The position numbers and the translations under genes are program-made. Below, in pieces: positions 1-8,300 of a DNA stretch of 23,821 nt. The DNA is from UBA6165 sp044233745. Its GTDB lineage: Bacteria > Bacteroidota > Bacteroidia > Flavobacteriales_D > Crocinitomicaceae. The notes below the pieces were generated by a model. That model made no database searches. It saw only the letters and a program-made list of their open reading frames with translations, and was not told the DNA's origin. Positions within the stretch are counted from its first letter, which is position 1. Each line of letters opens with the position of its first letter. The stretch is taken from positions 1-23,821 of the forward strand of contig JBIIJN010000037.1 in the NCBI GenBank assembly GCA_044233745.1, in the 5' to 3' direction.

Positions 1-660
1 AAATCCCTCTGTGATGTAATAATGTTTCTGAAAGCGCAATTTCCTGAAGGATTGGAACCACGACTCATCGCGATGCAGCACCGAACTAACAGGGTTGGCC
101 ATGAATTCTGATTCAAAATCGCTTTGAATTTTACCACTAAGTTTGAAAATGTTTTTGTTTGTTTTGAAAAAGTAGAGAAAGGAGAAAAAAACGAAAATAA
201 ACATACCTATGAATAGATACACGAACTCCAAAACGACGTCGTAAATCTCTTTCAACTCATTAACCCTTTGAAACTGGTATGTTTTGGTGAGATAGAAAGC
301 CAGAAACGCAAATGGCACGATGAAATTATTCATTGAAAAAACTACCAAAGGTCGCTTACAAGTGCCTAAAAACGGAATTTGAGGACCTAAAAGCACGTAA
401 GAATAGAGATTGTACGCGGCAATAAATCCACCCAAACCGATGCCCAAAATCATAAAAGAAATATTATCAACCCGCCCCATATATTCGGGTGAAAGAAATA
501 GTTGAGGCACCCCAAACTTACTCGACAATCCACCCACATAGGCAAAAAGTAAGGCCCATATCGCCAAACCAAACAGATTCTTGCGCAACTGCAAAAAGAG
601 CAACTGAATCGGAAAAAAATTCAGTACCACATCTTTAAACTGTTGTGCCTTTGTTTGCAT
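1..660 (-). CDS. Multi-spanning membrane protein, N-terminal part (cut by window edge)
   Basis: An open frame runs leftward from an ATG at 660 to the window edge, giving 220 codons without a stop and beginning MQTKAQQFKDVV. About four hydrophobic stretches can be seen, near residues 29-46, 68-90, 105-125 and 141-165. They are followed by a charged, cytosolic-looking tail with many basic and aromatic residues that runs off the window. The protein therefore has an N-terminal membrane region of four helices and a soluble part whose identity is out of view. I do not recognise the family with confidence, so no function is given. The ATG lies 9 nt after the stop of the ureohydrolase gene on the same strand, which suggests cotranscription from the thioesterase promoter. 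Three genes in this order would form one leftward unit. Confidence 0.75.
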   Translation of the reverse strand, partial: MQTKAQQFKDVVLNFFPIQLLFLQLRKNLFGLAIWALLFAYVGGLSSKFGVPQLFLSPEYMGRVDNISFMILGIGLGGFIAAYNLYSYVLLGPQIPFLGTCKRPLVVFSMNNFIVPFAFLAFYLTKTYQFQRVNELKEIYDVVLEFVYLFIGMFIFVFFSFLYFFKTNKNIFKLSGKIQSDFESEFMANPVSSVLHRDESWFQSFRKLRFQKHYYITEGF

Positions 661-669
661 TTCTTTTAT

Positions 670-1662
670 TTAGTTTTTGTCTTCTAACTTATTGTTAATT
701 AAGTCATAAACGAGATAAGCCAAGGACTTTCCAAGAATAGAATCTGACCATGTATCCAATTCGCAGGCGCCTTCGGTCAAATTCAAATAGGCTGGTTTTT
801 TATTCTTGGTCAGGTTTATCAACCATGCTCGGGCGTCATTTACCGTCCAACCCGAAGGCGTGTAAGCACTGGATGGCATCATCGCAATGGCATCCATATC
901 TAATTCAACGCCAAAAGGTTCAGAAAGATGCTTTTTTGCAAAATCTATTGCATCCTCGTTCAAATTTCTTATACCATCGATATAATCTTCGAAAACCGTG
1001 TAAGCAACATCATTTTCTTCCATCTCTTTCAGCATCGATTCCGAGTTATAGGCTTTGTGCAAACCATGAATGGTATATTGATTGAGATATTGCTCATGTT
1101 TGGCATAAGAAAATGAATTACCACTGTGTCTGCCTTCTAAAGGACGAAAATCTGCATGTGCATCTAAATTCACTACATCCAAGGGTTTTTGTTTGGATTT
1201 GGCATATGCGGCGATAAGTGGATACGCATTGTTGTGACCGCCTCCAACCAACACCGGAATTTTATTATAGTGATACACTTTTTGAAGTATGTCTATTAAA
1301 AATGCGTCTAGTTCAGCCACATTCTCGCGTCGCTTGGCATAACCCGACTCCATGGTTTCCGCTTTCACCCGACCCAAAATCATGATTTTATCCACATCAA
1401 TAAAACGGTTCACTTGCATGTTTAAAAAACGATTCAAAAATGATTTGAAGGCAAAAATAGCCCCGCCCTGTCCGTGATTTGCCCGCGGACCAATATCTTC
1501 TTCAACACCAATGAGAACGTAGTCGCCTTGAAAATTCTCCAATGACAAATCAATAGATTCTTGGGCAAAAGTGATGGATTCGCCGATTTTAACCTCTCCC
1601 TCACGTGGTCTTAAAAAAGTGTTGATGCGAATGCCATCTATAAATGCAAAATCAATTTTCAT
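670..1662 (-). CDS. Formimidoylglutamase-like ureohydrolase (arginase superfamily)
   Basis: This 330-residue protein belongs to the Mn-dependent arginase/agmatinase/formimidoylglutamase superfamily. Candidate metal ligands are in the expected order: GGGHN at 140-144 (H143), DAHAD at 167-171 (D167, H169, D171) and LDMDAI at 254-259 (D255, D257). Arginases and agmatinases usually carry GGDHS at the first site; GGGH followed by a non-Ser residue is more like HutG, which hydrolyses N-formimidoyl-glutamate to glutamate and formamide in histidine breakdown. No other hut gene (hutH, hutU, hutI) is in view, so the substrate is inferred from motif similarity only. The ATG at 1662 lies 10 nt after the thioesterase stop, and the downstream membrane gene starts 9 nt after this stop, so the three genes look like one operon. 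Another ureohydrolase activity is possible. Confidence 0.88.
   Translation of the reverse strand: MKIDFAFIDGIRINTFLRPREGEVKIGESITFAQESIDLSLENFQGDYVLIGVEEDIGPRANHGQGGAIFAFKSFLNRFLNMQVNRFIDVDKIMILGRVKAETMESGYAKRRENVAELDAFLIDILQKVYHYNKIPVLVGGGHNNAYPLIAAYAKSKQKPLDVVNLDAHADFRPLEGRHSGNSFSYAKHEQYLNQYTIHGLHKAYNSESMLKEMEENDVAYTVFEDYIDGIRNLNEDAIDFAKKHLSEPFGVELDMDAIAMMPSSAYTPSGWTVNDARAWLINLTKNKKPAYLNLTEGACELDTWSDSILGKSLAYLVYDLINNKLEDKN
1388..1396 (+). other. Perfect DnaA box inside the ureohydrolase gene
   Basis: TTATCCACA matches the DnaA-box consensus at all nine positions. It has the same orientation as the box at 1743-1751, which is 355 bp away. Binding by DnaA is inferred from the motif alone. Confidence 0.45.
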
Positions 1663-1672
1663 GTTGTTCGAC

Positions 1673-2089
1673 TTAATGTATCAAATATGTTTGTATCAAA
1701 TCTAGAAATGATTGAGGTGGGCGAATAGGCTTCATCGAAGACTTATCCACAAATACAAGTGAAGTAGTAGCTTTGGCTATCGTTTGGGCACCACAAGTAA
1801 TGAGATAATCAAAATAAATCTGAGGCCCCTTGAGCAAATACAAATGTGTTGTGATTTGAAGCAAATCGTCATATTTTGCTGGAGCGAGAAATTCAATTTC
1901 GTATTTAGTAACAGGTAACATAATGCCTTGTGCTTCCAAGGCGCTATAGGGCAATCCAAGCGACCGAAGCGCTTCTACCCTGCCAATCTCACAAAACTGC
2001 GCGTAATTGCCATAATAACAGTAGCCCATTTGGTCTGTTTCGCCATATCGAACCCGCACTTCGGAAAGATTTCTAAAATTTATCTGCAT
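1673..2089 (-). CDS. Acyl-CoA thioesterase, 4HBT (YbgC/FadM-like) hot-dog fold
   Basis: This is a 138-residue hot-dog thioesterase, the usual length for the YbgC/FadM group, which hydrolyse acyl-CoA thioesters in the cytosol. The N-terminal signature RYGETDQMGYCYYGNY (residues 14-29) contains the conserved Asp (D19) of the 4HBT active site, and EIGRVEALRSLG follows as expected. The frame also has an in-frame ATG at 2119, but the start at 2089 (MQINFRNL) is preferred. A perfect promoter -7 element sits at 2137-2130, which would leave only a few leader bases before 2119 but about 35 before 2089. The gene is divergent from dnaA and first in a leftward unit with the ureohydrolase and the membrane protein. 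A perfect DnaA box lies within its 3' end (1743-1751). The exact acyl substrate cannot be told from sequence. Confidence 0.9.
   Translation of the reverse strand: MQINFRNLSEVRVRYGETDQMGYCYYGNYAQFCEIGRVEALRSLGLPYSALEAQGIMLPVTKYEIEFLAPAKYDDLLQITTHLYLLKGPQIYFDYLITCGAQTIAKATTSLVFVDKSSMKPIRPPQSFLDLIQTYLIH
1743..1751 (+). other. Perfect DnaA box inside the thioesterase gene
   Basis: TTATCCACA matches the DnaA-box consensus at all nine positions. It lies about 600 bp upstream of dnaA, within the 3' end of the divergent thioesterase gene. Confidence 0.5.
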
Positions 2090-2129
2090 ATAAAGTTGTT
2101 TAGAAGAAAAAATGTGCACATTTGAACTA

Positions 2130-2137
2130 CAAAAATA
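2130..2137 (-). promoter_or_regulatory. Promoter -7 element for the thioesterase operon
   Basis: The minus strand reads TATTTTTG, a perfect match to the Bacteroidota -7 consensus TAnnTTTG. It lies 41 nt before the thioesterase ATG at 2089. I see no convincing TTTG -33 element at the usual spacing. The same octamer is used at the SPFH gene promoter at 20212-20219. Confidence 0.55.
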
Positions 2138-2157
2138 AGGTTTGTAGCGAGAAATCT

Positions 2158-2166
2158 TGTGAATAA
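2158..2166 (-). other. DnaA-box-like site upstream of dnaA
   Basis: On the minus strand these bases read TTATTCACA, which fits the relaxed consensus TTATNCACA. The site is about 190 bp before the dnaA start, in the intergenic region. It could serve dnaA autoregulation or origin function, but one site alone could be chance. Confidence 0.4.
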
Positions 2167-2221
2167 ATCACATTCAAATGCTTCCCCTGAAAATTATGCA
2201 AACATAGGACATTGTGAAGTA

Positions 2222-2270
2222 AAACTTTTTTAAAAGTCAAGGGATTTTAAACTTTTTTATAAACTTTTTT
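2222..2270 (+). repeat. AT-rich tract with three AAACTTTTTT direct repeats
   Basis: AAACTTTTTT occurs three times in the same orientation, at 2222-2231, 2249-2258 and 2261-2270, about 85-130 bp before dnaA. The surrounding 60 bp is nearly all A and T. Such tracts resemble duplex-unwinding elements or bent promoter DNA. The proposed role is inference; the repeats are directly visible. Confidence 0.5.
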
Positions 2271-2354
2271 TTGTGAACATTTGCAGTCCGATTTTATCAT
2301 GTATTGAATCGGCACATAAATTGAACTTAAACACTAAAACAGGAGATATTTATT

Positions 2355-3785
2355 ATGGGAGATCAACACGTACTTATTTGGGAAAACTGTTTGCGAGTAA
2401 TCAAAGATAATTTACCAATTCAAGCTTTTAAAACGTGGTTTGAGCCTATTAAACCTATCAAACTTGAAGATTCAGTTTTAACAATTCAGGTACCCTCTCA
2501 TTTTTTCTATGAGTGGTTAGAAGAGCATTACGTAACAATCCTGCGCAAGGTGATTAAAAAAGAACTAGGCGCTGAAGGAAAGTTAGAATACAATATTGTT
2601 ATGGAACAAAATACTTCGAAAAGCTCACCCTACACGGTAAAATTGCCCGCAAGCAACAAAAGCAGTTTGAAGAACAATCCTGTGAATGTTCCGATTGACG
2701 CATCTGAAAAAACCATTCGCAATCCTTTTGTGATTCCCGGTCTAAAAAAATTGAACATCGAATCCAATTTGAAAGCAGATTATAGCTTTGAAAATTTTAT
2801 TGAAGGCGATTGCAACCGTTTGGCTCGCTCTGCAGGCTATGCTGTGGCAAACAAACCTGGAGGAACGGCTTTTAATCCATTATTTATTTATGGTGGCGTT
2901 GGTTTAGGGAAAACGCACTTGGCACACGCCATTGGTATTGAAATTAAGCAAAAAAATCCGAGCAAAACTGTCTTATACGTGGGTTCGGAAAAGTTTGCTC
3001 ATCAGTTTATCGATGCTTTGGGCAACAGAACTACCAATGATTTTATTCACTTTTATCAAATGATAGACGTGTTGATTATCGATGATGTTCAATTCTTCTC
3101 GAGCAAAGAAAAGACCCAAGATGTTTTCTTCCACATTTTCAACCATCTACACCAGAACGGAAAGCAAATCATCTTAACTTCCGATAAACCGCCTGTTGAA
3201 ATGGTAGGTATGGAGCAACGTTTACTTTCTCGTTTCAAATGGGGATTGGCTGCAGATTTGCAAGCACCTGATTTGGAGACACGAATTGCTATTATCAAAC
3301 AAAAGACTGCTGGAAACGGTATAGAACTTCCTTATGAGGTTGTTGAATACTTGGCTTACAGTATCAATACAAACGTACGCGAAATTGAAGGTGCGTTGAA
3401 TTCACTTTTGGCACAAGCATCGCTTAATAAAAAAGCAATCACATTGGAACTTGCTAAAAGCATGATTGATAAGTTTGTGAAGAATCAAGCAAGAGAAGTC
3501 TCTATTGACTACATTCAAAAAGTGGTTTGCGACTATTTCGATATGCCGATAGAATTGCTAAAATCTAAAACCAGAAAAAGAGAAGTGGTTCAAGCCCGTC
3601 AAATTGCGATGTATTTTGCTAAAAAAATGACCAAATCATCTTTGGCCAGTATTGGTTCACATTGTGGCGGAAAAGACCATGCTACCGTGCTTCATGCTTG
3701 TAGAACGGTAAACAATCTTTCTGAAACAGATAAACAATTCAGATTGTATTTGGAGGAATTGGACAAAAAATTGTCGATCCAATAA
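2355..3785 (+). CDS. dnaA: Chromosomal replication initiator protein DnaA
   Basis: This 476-residue protein has the full DnaA layout. Domain I spans roughly residues 1-80 (WENCLRVIKDNLPIQAFKTW) and interacts with partners such as the helicase; a linker follows. The AAA+ domain has Walker A GGVGLGKTH at 180-188 (K186, T187), Walker B IIDDVQFF at 241-248 (D243, D244) and the sensor-type segment LTSDKPP near 274-280. C-terminal domain IV carries the DnaA signature around GGKDHATVLHACRTV (438-452), which reads the DnaA box. DnaA-ATP melts the origin and loads the helicase. The ATG at 2355 is preceded by AGGAGA at 2341-2346, an unusually good ribosome binding site for this phylum. The gene heads a rightward group with the phosphatase (21 nt gap), methyltransferase and FeoA-like genes. 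I see no perfect TAnnTTTG promoter element before it. Confidence 0.98.
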   Translation: MGDQHVLIWENCLRVIKDNLPIQAFKTWFEPIKPIKLEDSVLTIQVPSHFFYEWLEEHYVTILRKVIKKELGAEGKLEYNIVMEQNTSKSSPYTVKLPASNKSSLKNNPVNVPIDASEKTIRNPFVIPGLKKLNIESNLKADYSFENFIEGDCNRLARSAGYAVANKPGGTAFNPLFIYGGVGLGKTHLAHAIGIEIKQKNPSKTVLYVGSEKFAHQFIDALGNRTTNDFIHFYQMIDVLIIDDVQFFSSKEKTQDVFFHIFNHLHQNGKQIILTSDKPPVEMVGMEQRLLSRFKWGLAADLQAPDLETRIAIIKQKTAGNGIELPYEVVEYLAYSINTNVREIEGALNSLLAQASLNKKAITLELAKSMIDKFVKNQAREVSIDYIQKVVCDYFDMPIELLKSKTRKREVVQARQIAMYFAKKMTKSSLASIGSHCGGKDHATVLHACRTVNNLSETDKQFRLYLEELDKKLSIQ

Positions 3786-3806
3786 ACTGAAAATCAACAC
3801 ATATTC

Positions 3807-4274
3807 ATGAAAGTTTTGATGGTTTGCTTGGGCAATATTTGTCGTTCGCCTATAGCCGAAGAACTTTTTCGTGATGCATGCCAAAAAATTGGATTACAAG
3901 TACAGGTTGATTCAGCAGGCACGGCCAACTATCACACTGGAAAAGCACCAGATTCTCGAATGATTCGAACCGCATCCAATTTTGGACACGATATTTCTAC
4001 CCTGCGAGCTAGACAATTTAAGCCAAGTGATTTTGAACTTTTCGATGTCATTTTCGCCATGGACGATGAAAATTTCTCCGACCTTCGAAAATTAGCCAAA
4101 AACGAAGCGCATGCATCGAAAATCTACCGCTTTCAAGAATATGCAGAAGTTTTAGTTCCTAATTTTGTTCCAGACCCTTATTACGGTGCACAAAAAGATT
4201 TTGAACATACATTTGAAGTTGTAAGAACAAGTGCAATCAAAATTGCCGAAAAACTTAAAAATAAGCAATCATGA
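3807..4274 (+). CDS. Low-molecular-weight protein tyrosine phosphatase
   Basis: This 155-residue protein has the complete catalytic layout of the low-molecular-weight PTP family. The P-loop CLGNICRS (C7, R13, S14) lies at the very N-terminus, where Cys is the nucleophile. The general-acid Asp is in DPYYG at 123-127 (D123). The length is typical. Such enzymes remove phosphate from phosphotyrosine in proteins; a few relatives act as arsenate reductases, but no ars genes are nearby and the DPYYG loop is phosphatase-like. Its stop overlaps the methyltransferase start by 4 nt (ATGA), so the two are translationally coupled. Its place directly after dnaA is, from memory, a recurrent arrangement in Bacteroidota; the biological link is unknown. 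Confidence 0.94.
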   Translation: MKVLMVCLGNICRSPIAEELFRDACQKIGLQVQVDSAGTANYHTGKAPDSRMIRTASNFGHDISTLRARQFKPSDFELFDVIFAMDDENFSDLRKLAKNEAHASKIYRFQEYAEVLVPNFVPDPYYGAQKDFEHTFEVVRTSAIKIAEKLKNKQS

Positions 4275-4990
4275 AAGCAGGTAAAATTTATATGGGCGTC
4301 AATATTCTTGGCACGGAGGACTACAACCACAGCATTCCACCTGACGTCAGAAGCATTTTGATACAAAGTAGATTTTTTGTGGTCGAAAACATCAAAAATG
4401 CACGACGCTATTTACGTAAATTGGACCGTGAGTTCCCGATTGATGACTGTATGTTTCTTGAAATGGGTAAACATGCCAAACCAGAGGAAACTTATTCGAA
4501 AATTAGAAATCATGTGCAGGCAGGAGAAAATGTAGTTGTATTGTCTGATGCTGGTTGCTCAGGCATTGCTGACCCGGGAGCAAGAATTGCTGCATGGGCA
4601 CATGAACAAAACATCTATACAAGCCCCATGGTGGGTCCATCATCAATTGTACTATGCCTTATGGCCAGTGGATTCAATGGTCAGCGCTTTCGATTCAACG
4701 GTTATTTGCCAAAGGAAAGAAAAGATCGCCAGCGCGTGCTCAAAGACTTCGAAAAACTTGTGAAATCGAGCAACGAAACACAGCTTTTTATGGACACACC
4801 TTTTCGCAACTTGCACGTACTAGAAGATTTGTTTGAAACTTTGGAGCCCAACACTTTGGTTTGTGTGGCTGCAAATCTCACGCATCACAATGAATTCGTG
4901 CGCACCCTTCCTGTTTCAGAGCTCGAAAATCTACCTGAAAAAATTGAAAAGATGCCGTTGATGTTTGCCATCGGTAAAATCCATGAATAA
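4271..4990 (+). CDS. SAM-dependent methyltransferase, RsmI/tetrapyrrole-methylase-like
   Basis: This 239-residue protein belongs to the tetrapyrrole-methylase fold family that includes RsmI, the 16S rRNA C1402 ribose methyltransferase. The clearest motif is SDAGCSGIADPG (92-103), matching the family's SDAGxPGISDPG; VGPSSIVLCLMASGF follows, as in RsmI, and later TPFRNLHVLEDL resembles the RsmI segment after the active-site loop. The N-terminus differs: where RsmI usually has ATPIGNLEDIT, this protein has GVNILGTEDYN, and the EDTR motif is replaced by ENIK (39-42). It is also shorter than typical RsmI. It may be a lineage-specific paralogue with another substrate rather than true RsmI. It overlaps the phosphatase by 4 nt and the FeoA-like gene by 1 nt, so it sits in a coupled operon. 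Confidence 0.85.
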   Translation: MKAGKIYMGVNILGTEDYNHSIPPDVRSILIQSRFFVVENIKNARRYLRKLDREFPIDDCMFLEMGKHAKPEETYSKIRNHVQAGENVVVLSDAGCSGIADPGARIAAWAHEQNIYTSPMVGPSSIVLCLMASGFNGQRFRFNGYLPKERKDRQRVLKDFEKLVKSSNETQLFMDTPFRNLHVLEDLFETLEPNTLVCVAANLTHHNEFVRTLPVSELENLPEKIEKMPLMFAIGKIHE

Positions 4991-5214
4991 TGAAATTGAG
5001 CGAATTAAATCCCAGACAAACTGCCGTAATCACTGCCATACACGAAGGTCAACATAGCCTGCGCATCATGGAGTTAGGTTTGGTTGTGGGCGCTCTGGTT
5101 TCCTTCGACTCCAAAGCTCCAATGGGCGATCCGATAGCTTTCAGTGTAGGAGATTCCAAAATTTCGATGCGCAAATCAGAAGCCAATATGGTTGAGGTAG
5201 AACCAATAAAATAA
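4990..5214 (+). CDS. FeoA-domain protein (SH3-like)
   Basis: This 74-residue protein fits FeoA, a small SH3-like protein that usually assists the ferrous iron transporter FeoB. The typical start is visible as MKLSELNPRQTAVIT, followed by LRIMELGLVVGALV (residues 24-37; compare the RLxxLGxxxGxxV pattern of FeoA), then MGDPIAFSVGDSKISMRKSEANMVEVE, which matches the FeoA end with its metal-independent beta strands. The last A of the methyltransferase stop is the first base of this ATG, so the two are coupled. No feoB follows: after a 97 nt gap comes the secreted repeat protein. Either feoB is elsewhere or this is a solo FeoA with a regulatory role. The family call is secure; the iron role is inferred. 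Confidence 0.85.
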   Translation: MKLSELNPRQTAVITAIHEGQHSLRIMELGLVVGALVSFDSKAPMGDPIAFSVGDSKISMRKSEANMVEVEPIK

Positions 5215-5246
5215 AACAGCAGACAACCTTATGGCTGGTGAAACGT

Positions 5247-5254
5247 TATATTTG
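5247..5254 (+). promoter_or_regulatory. Promoter -7 element for the secreted repeat protein
   Basis: TATATTTG is a perfect TAnnTTTG match, 58 nt before the proposed TTG start at 5312. It supports separate transcription from the dnaA group. No clear -33 element is seen at the usual distance. Confidence 0.5.
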
Positions 5255-5311
5255 TGGAAATAAACAACTTATTTACACGAAGTCCATTAACTTCGCTTTA
5301 CATTTTGAACT

Positions 5312-8300
5312 TTGAAGCATCAAATCAAGCATATAGGTATTCGATTTTCATGGACTGGCTCACTTTCAACCAGCCTATTGCTTTGTTGTATCATTGCCTT
5401 TCATTTCCAATCTAGGGCGCAAGTTGCCACAGTTACATCTACGGTAAATACTGCATGCAATGGGCTTCCATGCGATTGGCAAGGACCAACAATCCTAATT
5501 AACGAATTGATGATTTCTCCAGTCATTGGCGATGGCTCTTTGTCGGGACCTGGACCCAATGGCGGCAGAGGAGAATGGATCGAGCTTTATAATCCTGATG
5601 TTTGTAATCCAGTAGATATTTCCTGTTATTACTTAGGAAATTACACTTTTGAAGGCGCAGGTGGATTTCGACTCCCTGATAATGTAATCGTTCCCCCGGC
5701 AGGTTTTGTTGTCGTTAGAGGAATTGATGCACCTCCCGTTCCATTTGCCAATCTTGTGGCCAATGGCGGAAATGTGATAGAAATTATTTGTCCTCCAGAA
5801 ATCAATATGACGGGGGTATGTGTGGTTGGTACCCCAGGCAATAGACTATGGTTTCCAAATGCTGGTGGTTGGTTCGCGTTTTATAATGCGCAGGGCGTTC
5901 CCCAAGATGCCGTGCGTTGGGGTCCGGGCAATATCGGTGATTTGGCTGGCTCTCCATGTATTGCATCAAGACCAGGCTGCAACAATGCGCAAAGTTTGGC
6001 CAGTTACAATGCTATTCCTGCTAACTTAAAGTTTCAAGCCTCTACAGCTGAAGCTGGTACACATGTTGGTCAAAGTATTCGCAGAATTCCAGATGGGGGC
6101 AACTGGGCAGGTGTTGGTGCAGGAACTTATGCCAATTGCAATGCACCTTGTTTTGACCCGAGTGTATCTACTTGCACGGGCACAGCAACCGTAACATCTG
6201 CTCCAGGAAATGCACCCTACACCTATTTATGGGACGATTTTGAAAACCAAACTACGCAAACTGCAATTGGATTATGTGCTGGGACTTACACTGTTACGGT
6301 TACTTCTGCCAATGGGATTGTTTCAACGGCCACAGTTACCATATTGGATTATGTGCCACCTGTTTCTTTCAATTTCACTCCTTCATTTTGCATAAATAGT
6401 CCAGTAGCGCCAATCAGTGGATATTCGCCAGTGCCCATAAATAACCAAGATGGTGTATTTTCTGGACCCGGAGTTGTTCAAAACAATTTTAATCCAGCCG
6501 CCGCAGGTCTTGGCAACCATACACTCACCTACACATTTACAGATCAAAGTGGCTGCACAAATACCACACAAACCGTCGTTACTGTTCATCCGCTACCTGT
6601 TTTGAATATTGCAGCCATTCAACCTTTGTGCGTATCAGCTCAACCGATTGACATGACTGTGAATCCAGTTGGTGGCACACTTTCTGGCCCGGGTATTTCG
6701 GGAACGACTTTCAATCCGGCGATAGCGGGCATTGGCACTCACACAATAACATACAATTTCACAGACGTTAATGGATGTTCAAACACAAGTACCATTCAAA
6801 TTGTGGTGAATCCTTTACCTCAAATCACATTTAGCACACCGAATGCCTTTTGTATAGACGATGCAGCTGAAGTGCTCTCGGCTGATCCACCTGGTGGCGT
6901 TTTTACGAACAACAACAATCCCATTACAACTTTCAATCCAGCAATTTTTGAAGCTGGTAGTCATGATTTTACCTATACTGCCTTCAACAATTTCGGATGC
7001 AGTAACACGGCAAATTACACCATCAATGTAAATCCTTTGCCCGTGGTGGATTTCAACATCACTACAGACTTGTGCTTGAATTCTTTATTTTACCCTTTCA
7101 CAGATTATACCGTTTCTCCAACTGGTGGGTCTGTTGTTTTTTCTGGTCCTGGTGTACAGAACAACAGTGGAATTTTAGCATTAGATGCTGGAGTTGGTAC
7201 ACACCTAATAACACTCGATTATACAGACTTAAATGGTTGTCAAAATTCAGATAACGCAACGGTGAACGTATTTACCCTACCTGAATTGAGCGTTGTCAAT
7301 AATTTACCTCAATATTGTATTACAGATTCTGTGACGAACTTTGAATTCACCCCTGCCGATGGTATTTTGTATGGACAATCTGTGAGTGGAAATCAATTTT
7401 TCCCAAGCCAAAACTCGGCAGGCTTATATCCGTTGGAATACATCTATATCGATCAAAATGGCTGCACAGATACGCTCAATTTCAATGTTGAAGCTACGCC
7501 TTTGCCCATTGTTCAAATTCTTACACCGGCATATGTATGTCTGAATGCAGCGCCATTTCCAATCAATACAATTCCCGCTTCTGGGGGCACAATTTTAATC
7601 AATGGAATAGCTGGAAACATCATTGTGCCATCTGAATTGGGAGTAGGTGTTCATGAGATCTACTTAGAATACACTGACAATATTGGTTGTTTCAATAGCA
7701 CCACGCGTTTGATTTACATTGCGCCCTTGCCATCCATTTCTGTGAATTTGGATCCTATTGAAGCTTGTCCTCCAGTAGTTTATACTTTGTTTGGAGAATT
7801 TATCGACGGTACCAATTGTCAATGGAATTTTGGTGATGGTGGTGTTTCAAATACTTGTCTTCCCATTGACCACATCTACACAAATGCGGGTTGCTACTCC
7901 CCTATTTTCAGTGTGTCGAATGAATTTGGATGCGTTTCAGACACTACCCTTACCGACTTAATTTGTGTTTTCCCACAGCCAAATGCCTATTTTGAATACG
8001 CACCTACGGAACTCACGATTTTCAATACAGCTGCCCAGTTTATCAATCTTTCTACAGGAGCTTCGCAGTACCAATGGATTTTTGACATCAATGGTAGCCA
8101 AACCACTTCGAATCAATTGAATCCTGCTTTCAATTTTCCAGAGTTTCAAGTCGGTTCATATCCCGTTACGCTTTATGCTATTTCATCTGATGGCTGTATC
8201 GATTCATTTTCGGTAATTGTAATTGTTAGTCCAGAGGTAATTATTTATGTACCAAACACCTATACCCCAAACGGTGATTATAAAAATGAAGTTTGGTCGA

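Noticed and set aside
750..1085. 111-residue open frame on the plus strand
   Set aside because: It lies opposite the ureohydrolase gene, which has clear metal-site motifs; this frame has no recognisable domain.
6356..7723. Repeats that might suggest a CRISPR or satellite array
   Set aside because: Units are about 225 bp, coding and diverged at DNA level; they are protein repeats.
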